From Cryobacterium breve (GTDB lineage: Bacteria; Actinomycetota; Actinomycetes; Actinomycetales; Microbacteriaceae): 64,000 nt of DNA. Each line of letters opens with the position of its first letter. Within the stretch, counting starts at the first letter, position 1. The notes under the pieces were generated by a model. The model searched no databases and had not been told where the DNA came from. It saw only the letters and a list, made by a program, of their open reading frames with translations. The stretch is taken from NCBI RefSeq assembly GCF_027594785.1, contig NZ_CP075584.1, forward strand, positions 1,860,001-1,924,000. Reading direction: 5' to 3'. Made by a program: the position numbers and the translations under genes. Positions 30,874 through 39,312 of this stretch are shown here, piece by piece.

Positions 30874-31998
30874 CTACTTGAGGTCGGCCTCGGTGTAGTA
30901 ACCGGTGTCGACGAGCAGTGCCTTGTAGTTGTCCTTGGTGACGACCTGAGGAGCGAACAGGAAGGTCGGGACGACCTTGACCTTGTTGTTGTAGCTCTTC
31001 GTGTCGTTGACCTCGGGGGTCTTGCCGTTGAGCAGGTCGTCAGCCATCTTCACGGCCTCGTCGCCGAGCTGGCGCGTGTCCTTGTAGATGGAGGAGTACT
31101 GCTGGCCGGCGATGATCGACTTGACCGAAGCGGCCTCGGAGTCCTGACCGGTGATGATCGGGAGCTTGTCGGTGGCGTATCCCGAGCTCGTCAGAGCCGA
31201 GATGATGCCGATGGAGAGACCGTCATACGGGGAGAGAACGCCGTCGACCTTGGAGCCGTCGGAGTAGGTGCTCGCGATGAGGTTCTGCATCCGCTTCTGG
31301 GCGGTCGCCGGGTCCCAACGCAGGGTGGCCACCTGGGTGAAGCTGGTCTGGCCGCTCTTGACGACGATGACGCCCTTGTCGATGTACGGCTGCAGGACGG
31401 AGATGGCGCCGTTGAAGAAGAACGTGGCGTTGTTGTCGTCGGGGCTGCCGCCGAAGAGCTCGACGTTGAACGGGCCGGTCTTGCCGGTGTCCTTGCCGTC
31501 CTTGTCCAGCACGCCGAGTCCGGTGAGCAGGCTCGTGGCCTGCAGCACGCCGACCTCGTTGTTGTCGAAGGTGGTGTAGTAGTCGACGTTCTTGTTGCCG
31601 TTGATCAGGCGGTCGTACGCGATGACCTTGACGCCGGCCGCTGCGGCCTGGTCAAGCTGGTCGCTGAGCGCGGTGCCGTCGATCGACGCGATGATGAGGA
31701 TCTTCGCGCCCTTCGTCAGCATGTTGCTGATCTGCTGGACCTGGGTGGGGATCTTGTCTTCGCCGTATTCGAGGTCGACCTTGTAGCCGAGCTTCTCGAG
31801 GGAGGCCTTGACAGCGTCACCGTCCTTGATCCAGCGCTCGCTGGACTTGGTGGGCATTGCAACGCCGACGAGTGCGCCGGCGTTGGAGCCCGCTGCAGCG
31901 GTGGACGTGGCGGTGTCGCCGCGTCCGCCGGAGCAGGCAGCGAGGGAGAGTGCGAGTCCAATGGCAGCGATGCCTGCGAGGACCTTACTTGTCTTCAC
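30874..31998 (-). CDS. Multiple-sugar-binding lipoprotein (ChvE-like), set 1
   Basis: A 374-residue receptor. It starts at GTG 31998, with AAAGG ahead. The lipoprotein signal is [13 protein letters not shown]. Then come [83 protein letters not shown] and [27 protein letters not shown], all ChvE-type. It follows araD and an araA remnant in the same direction, so arabinose or a related aldose is a reasonable ligand by context. Confidence 0.9.
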   Translation of the reverse strand: MKTSKVLAGIAAIGLALSLAACSGGRGDTATSTAAAGSNAGALVGVAMPTKSSERWIKDGDAVKASLEKLGYKVDLEYGEDKIPTQVQQISNMLTKGAKILIIASIDGTALSDQLDQAAAAGVKVIAYDRLINGNKNVDYYTTFDNNEVGVLQATSLLTGLGVLDKDGKDTGKTGPFNVELFGGSPDDNNATFFFNGAISVLQPYIDKGVIVVKSGQTSFTQVATLRWDPATAQKRMQNLIASTYSDGSKVDGVLSPYDGLSIGIISALTSSGYATDKLPIITGQDSEAASVKSIIAGQQYSSIYKDTRQLGDEAVKMADDLLNGKTPEVNDTKSYNNKVKVVPTFLFAPQVVTKDNYKALLVDTGYYTEADLK

Positions 31999-32061
31999 TG
32001 AATTACCTTTCGTGGATCTGTTATCAACTCTGATGGCAGTTGTATTGGTGCTGCTATGTGA

Positions 32062-32202
32062 TTACAGGCCTGGTGCCCATGGGTAGTCGGCCTGGTTCCA
32101 ACGCACCTAGCGGGTGAAATCCCGAAGGGTGGTGGTCTTATCGATCACGAGACGCTCGGTGCGAGCGATCTCGGCGAAATCGTGGTGTTTGAGAGCGGGC
32201 AT
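32062..32202 (-). pseudogene. araA: Remnant of L-arabinose isomerase gene (araA 3' end)
   Basis: Starting at an ATG that overlaps the araD stop as TAATG, the frame reads MPALKHHDFAEIARTERLV then IDKTTTLRDFTR, a stop, and continues in the same frame as VRWNQADYPWAPGL, then a second stop. DFAEIARTE..VIDKTTT..F and RWNQADY match the C-terminus of actinobacterial AraA (the family has an Glu-Leu pair just before RWN, where the TAG stop now stands). So ~450 codons of araA are missing, while start overlap and gene end remain. This is either a real deletion or an assembly collapse. Confidence 0.65.
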
Positions 32203-32912
32203 TACTTCAGTGCTCCCTGGGGTGCTTGTCCGTAGACATTCTGATAGCGGTTGAAGAGGGAGTCGATCGCGGCCTGCGGGATCGGGATGAGTTCGCCGCC
32301 CTGCCTGGCGATGTGCACGGTACGCGCGACGTCCTCGACCATGACGGCGGCCTTGACGGCGTCGCGGGCGTCCTTACCGATCGTGAAGGGGCCATGGTTC
32401 TGCATCAGCACAGCGCGGGACCGGTGTCCCGTGAGCGCTTCGACGATGCCGCGGCCGATCGTGTCGTCCCCGATGATCGCGAAGGTGCCGATCGGGATCG
32501 GGCCGCCGAATTCGTCGGCCATGGCCGTGATCACGCAGGGGATTTCCTCGCCGCGGGCGGCCCAGGCGGTCGCGTATGTGGAGTGCGTGTGCACGACACC
32601 GCCGATCTCGGGCATGTTGCGGTACACGTAGGCGTGGGCGGCCGTGTCGCTCGACGGGGAACGGTCGGAACCGGGGGTGCCGGGAATGACGGCACCGTCG
32701 AGGTCGCACAGGATCATGTTCTCCGGGGCGAGGTCGGCGTAGTCGACGCCGCTCGGCTTGATCACGAAGAGGTCTGCGCCCGGAACGCGGCCGGAGACGT
32801 TTCCGCCGGTCCAGACCACGAGGCCGTTGCGGGTGAGTTCGGCGTGGAGGTCGGCGACATCGGCGCGGATGCGGGCGATCGCGACCTCGATCTGGGGTCC
32901 GTAGGTGCTCAT
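32202..32912 (-). CDS. araD: L-ribulose-5-phosphate 4-epimerase
   Basis: A 236-residue class II aldolase/epimerase converting L-ribulose 5-phosphate to D-xylulose 5-phosphate. The N-terminal LVVWTGGNVSGR and FVIKPSGVDYADL contact the phosphate. Zinc ligands lie in GGVVHTHSTYATAWAARG and MQNHGPFTIGKDA. GDDTIGRGI and NRYQNVYGQ are also family features. Flanked on both sides by four- to five-base start/stop overlaps with tiny reading frames that look like remnants of neighbouring ara genes. It is the only intact arabinose catabolic enzyme in the window. Confidence 0.95.
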   Translation of the reverse strand: MSTYGPQIEVAIARIRADVADLHAELTRNGLVVWTGGNVSGRVPGADLFVIKPSGVDYADLAPENMILCDLDGAVIPGTPGSDRSPSSDTAAHAYVYRNMPEIGGVVHTHSTYATAWAARGEEIPCVITAMADEFGGPIPIGTFAIIGDDTIGRGIVEALTGHRSRAVLMQNHGPFTIGKDARDAVKAAVMVEDVARTVHIARQGGELIPIPQAAIDSLFNRYQNVYGQAPQGALK

Positions 32913-33040
32913 GCGAACGCCACCGCACCCGTGGAGAATCCCGCGTCACGCGTGAGGGCGTTCGGTCGGCGATCGCCTCCGATGACAGACGTCTCGGCGG
33001 ATGCGTCGGCTGCGGGCGCGGCCTGTGCGTTCTCGATCAC
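32909..33040 (-). pseudogene. 43-codon reading frame, possible araB remnant
   Basis: AAAGGAG precedes a GTG at 33040 that opens a 43-residue frame ending in TGA overlapping the araD ATG (ATGA). The first half (ENAQAAPAADASAETSVIGGD) resembles the low-complexity start plus VIGxD of FGGY kinases such as AraB. The rest (RRPNALTRDAGF..) is not recognisable. Position, ribosome binding site and coupling fit an araB gene reduced to its ends. The identification is tentative; a genuine leader peptide is the alternative. Confidence 0.35.
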
Positions 33041-33107
33041 GAAATTCGACTCCTTTGTCATGCGGTGCAGAGGCCATGGGCATCTGCGTACTTACGATGT
33101 CACGAAA

Positions 33108-33121
33108 TGTGAACGGTCACA
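33108..33121. promoter_or_regulatory. LacI-type operator of the araD operon
   Basis: TGTGAACGGTCACA is an inverted repeat just downstream of the presumed promoter and ahead of the araB-remnant frame. A related palindrome, ATGTGACGGTCACAT, lies upstream of the LacI gene at 34311, suggesting the same regulator binds both. Confidence 0.72.
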
Positions 33122-33133
33122 ATCGCTTTGCTC

Positions 33134-33164
33134 ACATTACGCCCGCAGTGGGCATTCTTGTCAA
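33134..33164 (-). promoter_or_regulatory. Probable promoter of the araD-transport operon
   Basis: On the minus strand TTGACA (33164-33159) is followed after 19 bases by TAATGT (33139-33134). The spacing is slightly long, but the operator lies immediately downstream, as expected for repression. Confidence 0.5.
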
Positions 33165-33219
33165 GTCACGGCGAAAAGTTGGTGGTTGCGTTTTGATAAC
33201 CACGCCGTAACGGCCGGAT

Positions 33220-34241
33220 TCAGAACGCGGGAGGGCCTGTCGATCCTCGAACGATGAGTTCGGGAATGATCGAAGCGCGGAACTTCTCCGGGTCTTCGCC
33301 GGCGATCGTGCCGAGCAGGAGGGCGATGCACCGGCGGCCCAGTTCCGCGAAATCCTGGCGGACGGTCGTGAGCGGCGGCCAGAAGTGTGCCGCCTCCGGA
33401 ATGTCGTCGAAACCGACGATGCTCACGTCCCGCGGAATGTCGAGTCCCGCGTCCCTGACGGCGTGCATGATCCCGAGCGCCATCTGGTCGTTCGAGGAGA
33501 AGATGGCGGTGAAGTCCCGTTGCCTGAGCAGCTCCCGCCCGGCGTGATAGCCGAAGTCTGCCGTCCAGTCCCCGAGGATCGGGGCGGTCGTCGGAACGTC
33601 CATCGCCCCCATCTCTTCCAGGAATCCGCGCATCCGCGCCTCAGCCTCGATCCAGTCCTGCGGCCCCGCAAGGTGGAAGATCCGCCGGTGACCGAGGTCG
33701 ATCAGGTGCCGTGTGGCCAGTCGTGCGCCGTGGATCTGGTCGACGGAGAGCGCGTGCTCGCCCAGCCGGCCCGTCGACTGGAGGGTGACGTACGGCACCT
33801 CGATCGAGAGTTGCTCGAGGACGTCGAAGACGCGGACCTGGGGGCGATGACCACGATCCCCTCCACCGACTGGTACATCAGGTGGTCGAGTGCCGCTTCG
33901 ATCGAAACCGTGTCGACGGCGGTCAGGTTGGCGGTGTTCACGTAGTAGCCGGCTTCCCGCGCCGCATCCTGAATCGCGTTGATGCTGCTCGACGGGCCGT
34001 ACTGGGCTCCGGATGCCGACAGCACACCGATCGTGCGCGACCGCCCCCTCGACAGCGCCCGTGCCGCCCGGTTGGGCCGGTACTGGAGCTCCTCGATCAC
34101 CTGCAGCACGCGGGCCTTGGTCGAGTCACGAATGCTCGGGTGATTGTTGAGAACCCGGGACACGGTCTGATGCGAGACACCGGCGAGGCGTGCGACATCC
34201 CGGATGCTGGGGGCCCGGCCAGTGGGCGGTTCGGCAGTCAT
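33220..34241 (-). CDS. LacI-family regulator of the arabinose locus (frame break)
   Basis: A ~340-residue regulator. HTH: SIRDVARLAGVSHQTVSRVLNN; hinge RPNRAARALSRGRSRTIGVL. The effector domain ends with IVGFDDIPEAAHFWPPLTTVRQDFAELG and ELIVRGST. The frame breaks near 33840: SVEGIVVIAP must continue as QVRVFDVLEQLSIEVPYVTLQSTG, which needs one added base, most simply in the C-run. This break does not follow the AGCT pattern seen elsewhere. The ATG at 34241 follows GAGG. Its position beside araD and its palindromes suggest an AraR-like role. Confidence 0.82.
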
Positions 34242-34310
34242 CGGGGCCTCGTCTATGAGCACGGTCACAAAACATCTTGCACCCCCAGTATGCACTGCCG
34301 GGGGGTCGCG

Positions 34311-34325
34311 ATGTGACGGTCACAT
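34311..34325. promoter_or_regulatory. LacI-type palindrome upstream of the arabinose regulator
   Basis: ATGTGACGGTCACAT is a perfect odd-length inverted repeat 70 bases before the regulator start. A half-site CGGTCACA lies at 34262. Autoregulation by the adjacent LacI protein is likely. Confidence 0.6.
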
Positions 34326-34339
34326 GGCCAGAATCGCGC

Positions 34340-35032
34340 CTATTCGACGGGGTGGCGTGCCCGCGCGAATGCTCGCACCGGGAAGGTGCCAAAGCCCTCG
34401 ATCTTCGGCGGTACCGCCGAGAAAGTCGCTCCGGAGACCGGGACGTCACCCAGACCGGTGAGGTGCTCGACGATGTGGATGCCGGCGGAGAGCAGGGCGG
34501 AATGGGCGGGCCGCTCCCGGCTCCCCTCAGTGTCGTCGATGTTGAGCGAGTCGATCCCCACGAGCGCGACGCCCGCAGCGACGAGGAATCCAACGGCCTC
34601 TTCGGCCAGGAACGGAGCCCCCTCCCTGTACTCCGGGGTGCCGAAGTGGCGGTCCCAGCCGGTATGGATGAGCACGGCCGAACCCGTGAGATCGGAGGCA
34701 CGCTCGCTAAATGCCGCCGCCGGAATGCCGCGAGTCGACGCATCCGTCAGATGGAATACCTCGGCGGGGAGGTCGACGAGGGTGTTGAGGTCGAGGCCGG
34801 CGAGATCCGTCCCGCCCTCGTAGCGGTGGAATGGACTGTCGAGGTAGGTGCCCGTGTTGCCGATCAGGGTGATCGTGTCCATGGTGAACTCGGTGCCGGG
34901 TGCGTAGGACGAGCGAGACGCGGCGCGGGTGAGGAAGGGTTCGATGACGGGAGCAGGCAGCCCCGGGTACGTCACGAGGCCTGCCCGAATGGTGTGGCTG
35001 AGATCGATCAGGCGGGCACGGGTGACGGTCAT
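34340..35032 (-). CDS. Cyclase-family (kynurenine formamidase-like) hydrolase
   Basis: A 230-residue member of the metal-dependent cyclase family. It begins RLIDLSHTIRAGLVTYPGLPAP. The metal motif, normally HxGTHxDxPxH, reads NTGTYLDSPFH here: the first two histidines are Asn and Tyr, while Asp and the last His remain. GIDSLNIDD and GIHIVEHLTGLGDVP are other family markers. Start 35032 overlaps the stop of the APC permease gene (ATGA), so the two are co-translated. Substrate unknown; the permease suggests an amino-acid-like or amide compound. Confidence 0.8.
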   Translation of the reverse strand: MTVTRARLIDLSHTIRAGLVTYPGLPAPVIEPFLTRAASRSSYAPGTEFTMDTITLIGNTGTYLDSPFHRYEGGTDLAGLDLNTLVDLPAEVFHLTDASTRGIPAAAFSERASDLTGSAVLIHTGWDRHFGTPEYREGAPFLAEEAVGFLVAAGVALVGIDSLNIDDTEGSRERPAHSALLSAGIHIVEHLTGLGDVPVSGATFSAVPPKIEGFGTFPVRAFARARHPVE

Positions 35033-36403
35033 CTGTTCTCCTGGGCGGTTCGGGTCGGGCGAGGCCGTGTCAAGCGGGCGCGTTCGGGCGCAGGTTGGCG
35101 TGCGGGCGAGCGAAGGGTGTTCCTCCGACGCTTTTTGACCCGGCCGATGACGACGGCGACGAGGGCGAGCACGGCCGGAACGAGGAGGTTCGGGCCCGCA
35201 AGCACGAGCAGCGCGCCCGTGAGGGCCACGCTCACCGCTGCGAGCCACCAGCCAAGGCTGTAGCGGTCCAGGAGGCGCACGGCGGCGATCATGCCGAGGG
35301 TGTAGATCGCAACCATGGAGCCTCGTGTGGATCAGGATGAAGACCGAGAGGGACAGATGCTGCGTCACCATGATCGTGAAGTACCCGCCGGTGAGCACGG
35401 CGACAACGGTGAGGCTCCGACGCGGAACGCCACCCGCTTCGACACCGCGGGCCAGCCAGAGCGGAAGGTCGCCGTCGCGGCCGAGCGAGGCTCCGAGTTT
35501 GGCGAAGGCGCCCAGGTACACGTTGAGCACACCGAGTGCGACGATCGCGGCGATCACCGCGACCGAGACCGGGCCGACGCCGCCGGGCGCCTGGGCGACG
35601 AGGGCGAGCAGGGGTACGGCGCCCGTTCCCGCGGCACCGCCGAGGACGGCGACCGTCACGTACTGCAGCGCGAGGTAGGCAGCGCCGACGACCACGAGCG
35701 CGATCGCCGTCGCCGCCGGAATGACCCGCCGAGGATTGCGGAACTCCCCCGCGATATGGGTTCCGACCTCCCAGCCGGCGAAGGCCCAGACGAACAGGCT
35801 GACGGCGGCGCCGACGCCGGTCCAGCCGTGGGTCAGGAACGGCTGGAAGTTTCCAGGGTCTGCGGCGGGGAAGGCGACGGCAACGACGCCGATGACGATG
35901 ATGAGCAGCGCTCCGGTGAGGATGAGCTGCGCGGCCCCGGAGACCCGCACGCCGAAGTAGTTGGACACGAACGGCGGAACCAGGATCAGGAGTGCGACCA
36001 CCGGCACGGCGCCGGGGTCCACCCCGAGGATCGCGACGACGTATTCCGCACCGAGCATGGCGACGACCGGTGCGCCGAAGCCGACGCCGAAGAAGAACCA
36101 GTAGCCGGTCATCCGCGCCCAGGTCTGGCCGAGGGCCGTGCGCACGTAGCTCGCCACGCCGCCGGGATCCGGGTATCGCGCGGCGAGGGCGGCGAATGTG
36201 CCGGCGAGCGGGATGGACAGCACGAAGACGATCAGGACCGCGAGGAGGGAGGCTGGCCCGGCCGCCGCCGCCGCAAGTCCCGGCAGGACGAGGATCCCGG
36301 TGCCGAGAACGGCGGCGATGTAGAGCGCGGTGCCCTGGACGAGGCCCAGGCTGCCGATGCGGATGGGAGCGGGGCTCGCGGGGGCATCCGCCGGCGTCGT
36401 CAT
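35029..36403 (-). CDS. APC-family amino acid permease (frame break)
   Basis: A ~457-residue transporter with about twelve membrane segments, starting IGSLGLVQGTALYIAAVLGTGILVLPG, the typical APC first helix with its backbone-binding GTG motif. FAGWEVGTHIAGEFRNPRRVIP is the conserved loop after helix 6. The frame breaks at 35318-35324 (GAGCCTC on +); removing one base joins FILIHT to SSMVAIYTLGMIAAVRLL in the last helices. The C-terminus is Arg-rich. Likely exports or imports the substrate of the co-translated cyclase-family enzyme. Confidence 0.82.
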
Positions 36404-36579
36404 GCTCCTATGCTGCCGGACGACCACACCCCCGCGAAATGGCAGACGAGACACTCTCCATCGATTTCCTGCCAACATGCGCCCCGCCGCCGCCTAACCG
36501 ATTCGACGGAGATTTTCGATTCTGAACCGGTTAAGCGGGCCTCTCAGGTACCAAAAACCCATAAACTCCGTCGAATTCG

Positions 36580-37752
36580 TCAGGGGCGGGCGAGGCGCGC
36601 GACCTCGGCGAGGGCGGTGTCGAGGTCGTTGATCAGGTCGGCCACGTCCTCGATTCCGACGGAGAGGCGGATGATGTTGTCCGCGACTTCGAGTTCGGTG
36701 CCGCGCACCGAGGCGTGCGTCATCTCGGCCGGATAGTTCACGAGCGACTCGACCCCGCCGAGGGACTCGGCGAGCTGGAACAACTTCGTGGACTCGGCGA
36801 AGGCTCGTGCTGCCGCGGCCCCGCCGGTGAAGGCGATCGAGAGCATGCCGCCGAAGCCGCTCATCTGGCGCTTGGCGAGTTCGTGGCCGGGGTGGTTCGG
36901 CAGGCCGGGGTAGTAGACGGCGTCGAGGGCCGGGTGGCCGTCGAGGTGCTCGGCGATCGCCTGCGCGTTGGAGCAGTGCCGATCCATGCGCACGGACAGG
37001 GTCTTGATGCCGCGCACGGTGAGCCAGGCGTCGAGAGGAGCGGAGACCGGTCCGGTCGCGAACTGCAGGAACTGCGCCTTCTCGTACAGCGCGTCATCGT
37101 TGATCACGAGGGCGCCGCCGAGCACGTCGGAGTGGCCTCCGAGGTACTTGGTGGTCGAGTGCACGACGACATCGGCGCCGAAAGCCAGCGGATGCTGCAG
37201 CGCCGGGCTTGCAAAGGTGTTGTCGACGATCACGGTGACGCCGAAGCGGTGCCCGATTGCGGCCAGCGCGCCGATGTCACTGATCTTCATGAGGGGGTTG
37301 CTCGGCGTCTCGACCCAGAGGATCTTCGTCTCGCCGGGGATGATCGCGGCCTCGACGGCGGCCAGGTCAGACATCTCCACCGTCGTGTTGCGCACGCCCG
37401 CCGCGCCGTGGACCCGGTTGATCAGACGGTGCGTCCCACCGTACACGTCGTTACCGAGCACGATGTGGTCGCCCGCGGTGACGAGGGCACGCAGGATGGT
37501 GTCCTCCGCGGCGAGGCCGCTCGCGAAGGACAGGCCGTGCTTGCCGCCCTCGAGGGCGGCGAGCAGGGTTTCGAGCACGGTGCGGGTCGGGTTGCCGCCC
37601 CGGCTGTACTCGTAGCCGCCGCGGAGTTCGCCGATGCTCTTCTGCACGTAGGTCGAGGTGAGGTACACCGGCGGGATGACCGCGCCGGTGGTCGGGTCGA
37701 AGGCCTGTCCGGCGTGGATGGCGAGGGTGTCGAAATTCGGGGTGCTGGGCAT
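36580..37752 (-). CDS. metB: Cystathionine gamma-synthase
   Basis: A 390-residue PLP enzyme of the Cys/Met metabolism family, joining O-acyl-homoserine with cysteine to form cystathionine. LAIHAGQAFDPTTGAVIPPVYLTSTY and YSRGGNPTR are N-terminal signatures. The PLP lysine lies in VVHSTTKYLGGHSDVLGG, and QLAESLGGVESLVNYPAEMTHASV is C-terminal. A cystathionine gamma-lyase function cannot be excluded, and pairing with cystathionine beta-synthase 27 bases upstream would equally fit reverse transsulfuration (homocysteine to cysteine). Confidence 0.85.
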   Translation of the reverse strand: MPSTPNFDTLAIHAGQAFDPTTGAVIPPVYLTSTYVQKSIGELRGGYEYSRGGNPTRTVLETLLAALEGGKHGLSFASGLAAEDTILRALVTAGDHIVLGNDVYGGTHRLINRVHGAAGVRNTTVEMSDLAAVEAAIIPGETKILWVETPSNPLMKISDIGALAAIGHRFGVTVIVDNTFASPALQHPLAFGADVVVHSTTKYLGGHSDVLGGALVINDDALYEKAQFLQFATGPVSAPLDAWLTVRGIKTLSVRMDRHCSNAQAIAEHLDGHPALDAVYYPGLPNHPGHELAKRQMSGFGGMLSIAFTGGAAAARAFAESTKLFQLAESLGGVESLVNYPAEMTHASVRGTELEVADNIIRLSVGIEDVADLINDLDTALAEVARLARP

Positions 37753-37779
37753 CCGTGGGTCCTTAGGTAGTGGGGGCGC

Positions 37780-39144
37780 TCAGGCGCTGAGGTAGGTGAG
37801 GAGGTCGTGGCGGGTGATGACGCCGAGGGGCTTGCCTTCGGCCGTGACGAGGAGGGCGTCGTCGTGGGCGAAGGCGGCGCGGGCGGCGGCGACGGGTTCG
37901 TTGACGCCGATCATCGGCAGGGAGTCGCCGACGTAGGCGCTGATCTTGTCGGTGAGGTTCGCCTCGCCGGAGAAGACGAGCTCCATCAGGTGGCGTTCGT
38001 CGATCGCGCCGAGCACTTCGCCCATCACGACCGGCGGCTTGGCGGTCAACACGAGCAGCTGTGAGACGCTCGAGCTCGTCATGGCCTCGATCGCGTCGCG
38101 CACGGTGTCGATCGGGTGCACGTAGACGAAGGCAGGCAGGGTGCCGGTCTTGCTCTCGAGGAGGTCGGCCACGGTGTGCCCGGCCGGGGCGTTGCTGAAG
38201 CCGTAGCTGCGCATCCACTTGTCGTTGAAGATCTTGCCGAGGTAGCCGCGGCCGCCGTCGGGCAGCAGGACGACGACGACGGCGTCGGCCGGGAGGGTCG
38301 CGGCCGCGCGGAGGGCCGCAACGACGGCCATGCCGCTCGAACCGCCGACGAGGATGCCCTCTTCGAGCGCGAGGCGCCTGGTCATGGCGAAGGAGTCCGC
38401 GTCGGAGACGGCGATGACCTCGTGCACGACGGCGGGATCGTATGCGGCAGGCCAGAAGTCCTCGCCGACGCCTTCGACGAGGTAGGGCCTGCCGGTGCCG
38501 CCGGAGTAGACCGAGCCTTCCGGGTCCGCGCCGATGATCCGGACGCCGTCCCCGGAGACCTCGCGCAGGTAGCGCCCGGTGCCGGTGATGGTGCCGCCGG
38601 TGCCGACGCCCGCGACGAAGTGGGTGACGGTGCCGTCTGTGTCGCGCCAGATCTCGGGGCCGGTCGACTCGTAGTGGCTGAGCGGCCCGTTCGGGTTGGC
38701 GTACTGGTTGGGCTTGAAGGCGCCGGGAATCTCCCGGGCGAGCCGGTCGGAGACGCTGTAGTACGACTCGGGGTCGTCGGGGGCCACGGATGTCGGGGTC
38801 ACGACGACCTCGGCGCCGTAGGCGGTGAGCACGTTGCGCTTGTCCTCGCCGACCTTGTCCGGCAGCACGAACACGCACCGGTAGCCGCGCTGCTGCGCGA
38901 CGAGGGCGAGTCCGACGCCGGTGTTTCCCGAGGTGGGTTCGACGATGGTGCCACCGGGCAACAGCAGGCCGTCGCGCTCGGCGGCATCGATGATGCGGGT
39001 GGCGATCCGGTCCTTCGCGGAGCCGCCCGGGTTGAAGTACTCGAGTTTGACCAGCACGGTCGCGCTGATCCCCTCGGTGACCTTGTTCAGTTTGACCAGC
39101 GGCGTATTGCCGATGAGGTCGAGGATGGTGTCTGCAATCTTCAT
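37780..39144 (-). CDS. cbs: Cystathionine beta-synthase with C-terminal CBS pair
   Basis: A 454-residue PLP enzyme condensing serine or O-acetylserine with homocysteine. The PLP lysine is in NPGGSAKDRIATRIID, the substrate loop is PTSGNTGVGLALVA, and the phosphate cradle is GVGTGGTITGTGRYL. Residues ~335-454 form two CBS domains (TLPAFVYVHPIDTVRDAIEAM; LPMIGVNEPVAAARAAFAHDDALLV), the usual regulatory module. AAGGAT precedes the ATG. Forms an operon with metB, giving homocysteine-cystathionine interconversion. Confidence 0.93.
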   Translation of the reverse strand: MKIADTILDLIGNTPLVKLNKVTEGISATVLVKLEYFNPGGSAKDRIATRIIDAAERDGLLLPGGTIVEPTSGNTGVGLALVAQQRGYRCVFVLPDKVGEDKRNVLTAYGAEVVVTPTSVAPDDPESYYSVSDRLAREIPGAFKPNQYANPNGPLSHYESTGPEIWRDTDGTVTHFVAGVGTGGTITGTGRYLREVSGDGVRIIGADPEGSVYSGGTGRPYLVEGVGEDFWPAAYDPAVVHEVIAVSDADSFAMTRRLALEEGILVGGSSGMAVVAALRAAATLPADAVVVVLLPDGGRGYLGKIFNDKWMRSYGFSNAPAGHTVADLLESKTGTLPAFVYVHPIDTVRDAIEAMTSSSVSQLLVLTAKPPVVMGEVLGAIDERHLMELVFSGEANLTDKISAYVGDSLPMIGVNEPVAAARAAFAHDDALLVTAEGKPLGVITRHDLLTYLSA

Positions 39145-39312
39145 GGAAGATCCTTCGTCGAGGTGTCGTGAATGTCGCCGAGCGGCCTGGGGCTCACGCG
39201 CGGGACGGGCGAGGAGTGTTCGGGGAGTGTTCGTTGGGGCGTCAGGGGTCGGTCAGCGAACCGGACACGACAGACAACACGGACACTTCAGACGGACGAG
39301 CATCCTTCAACT

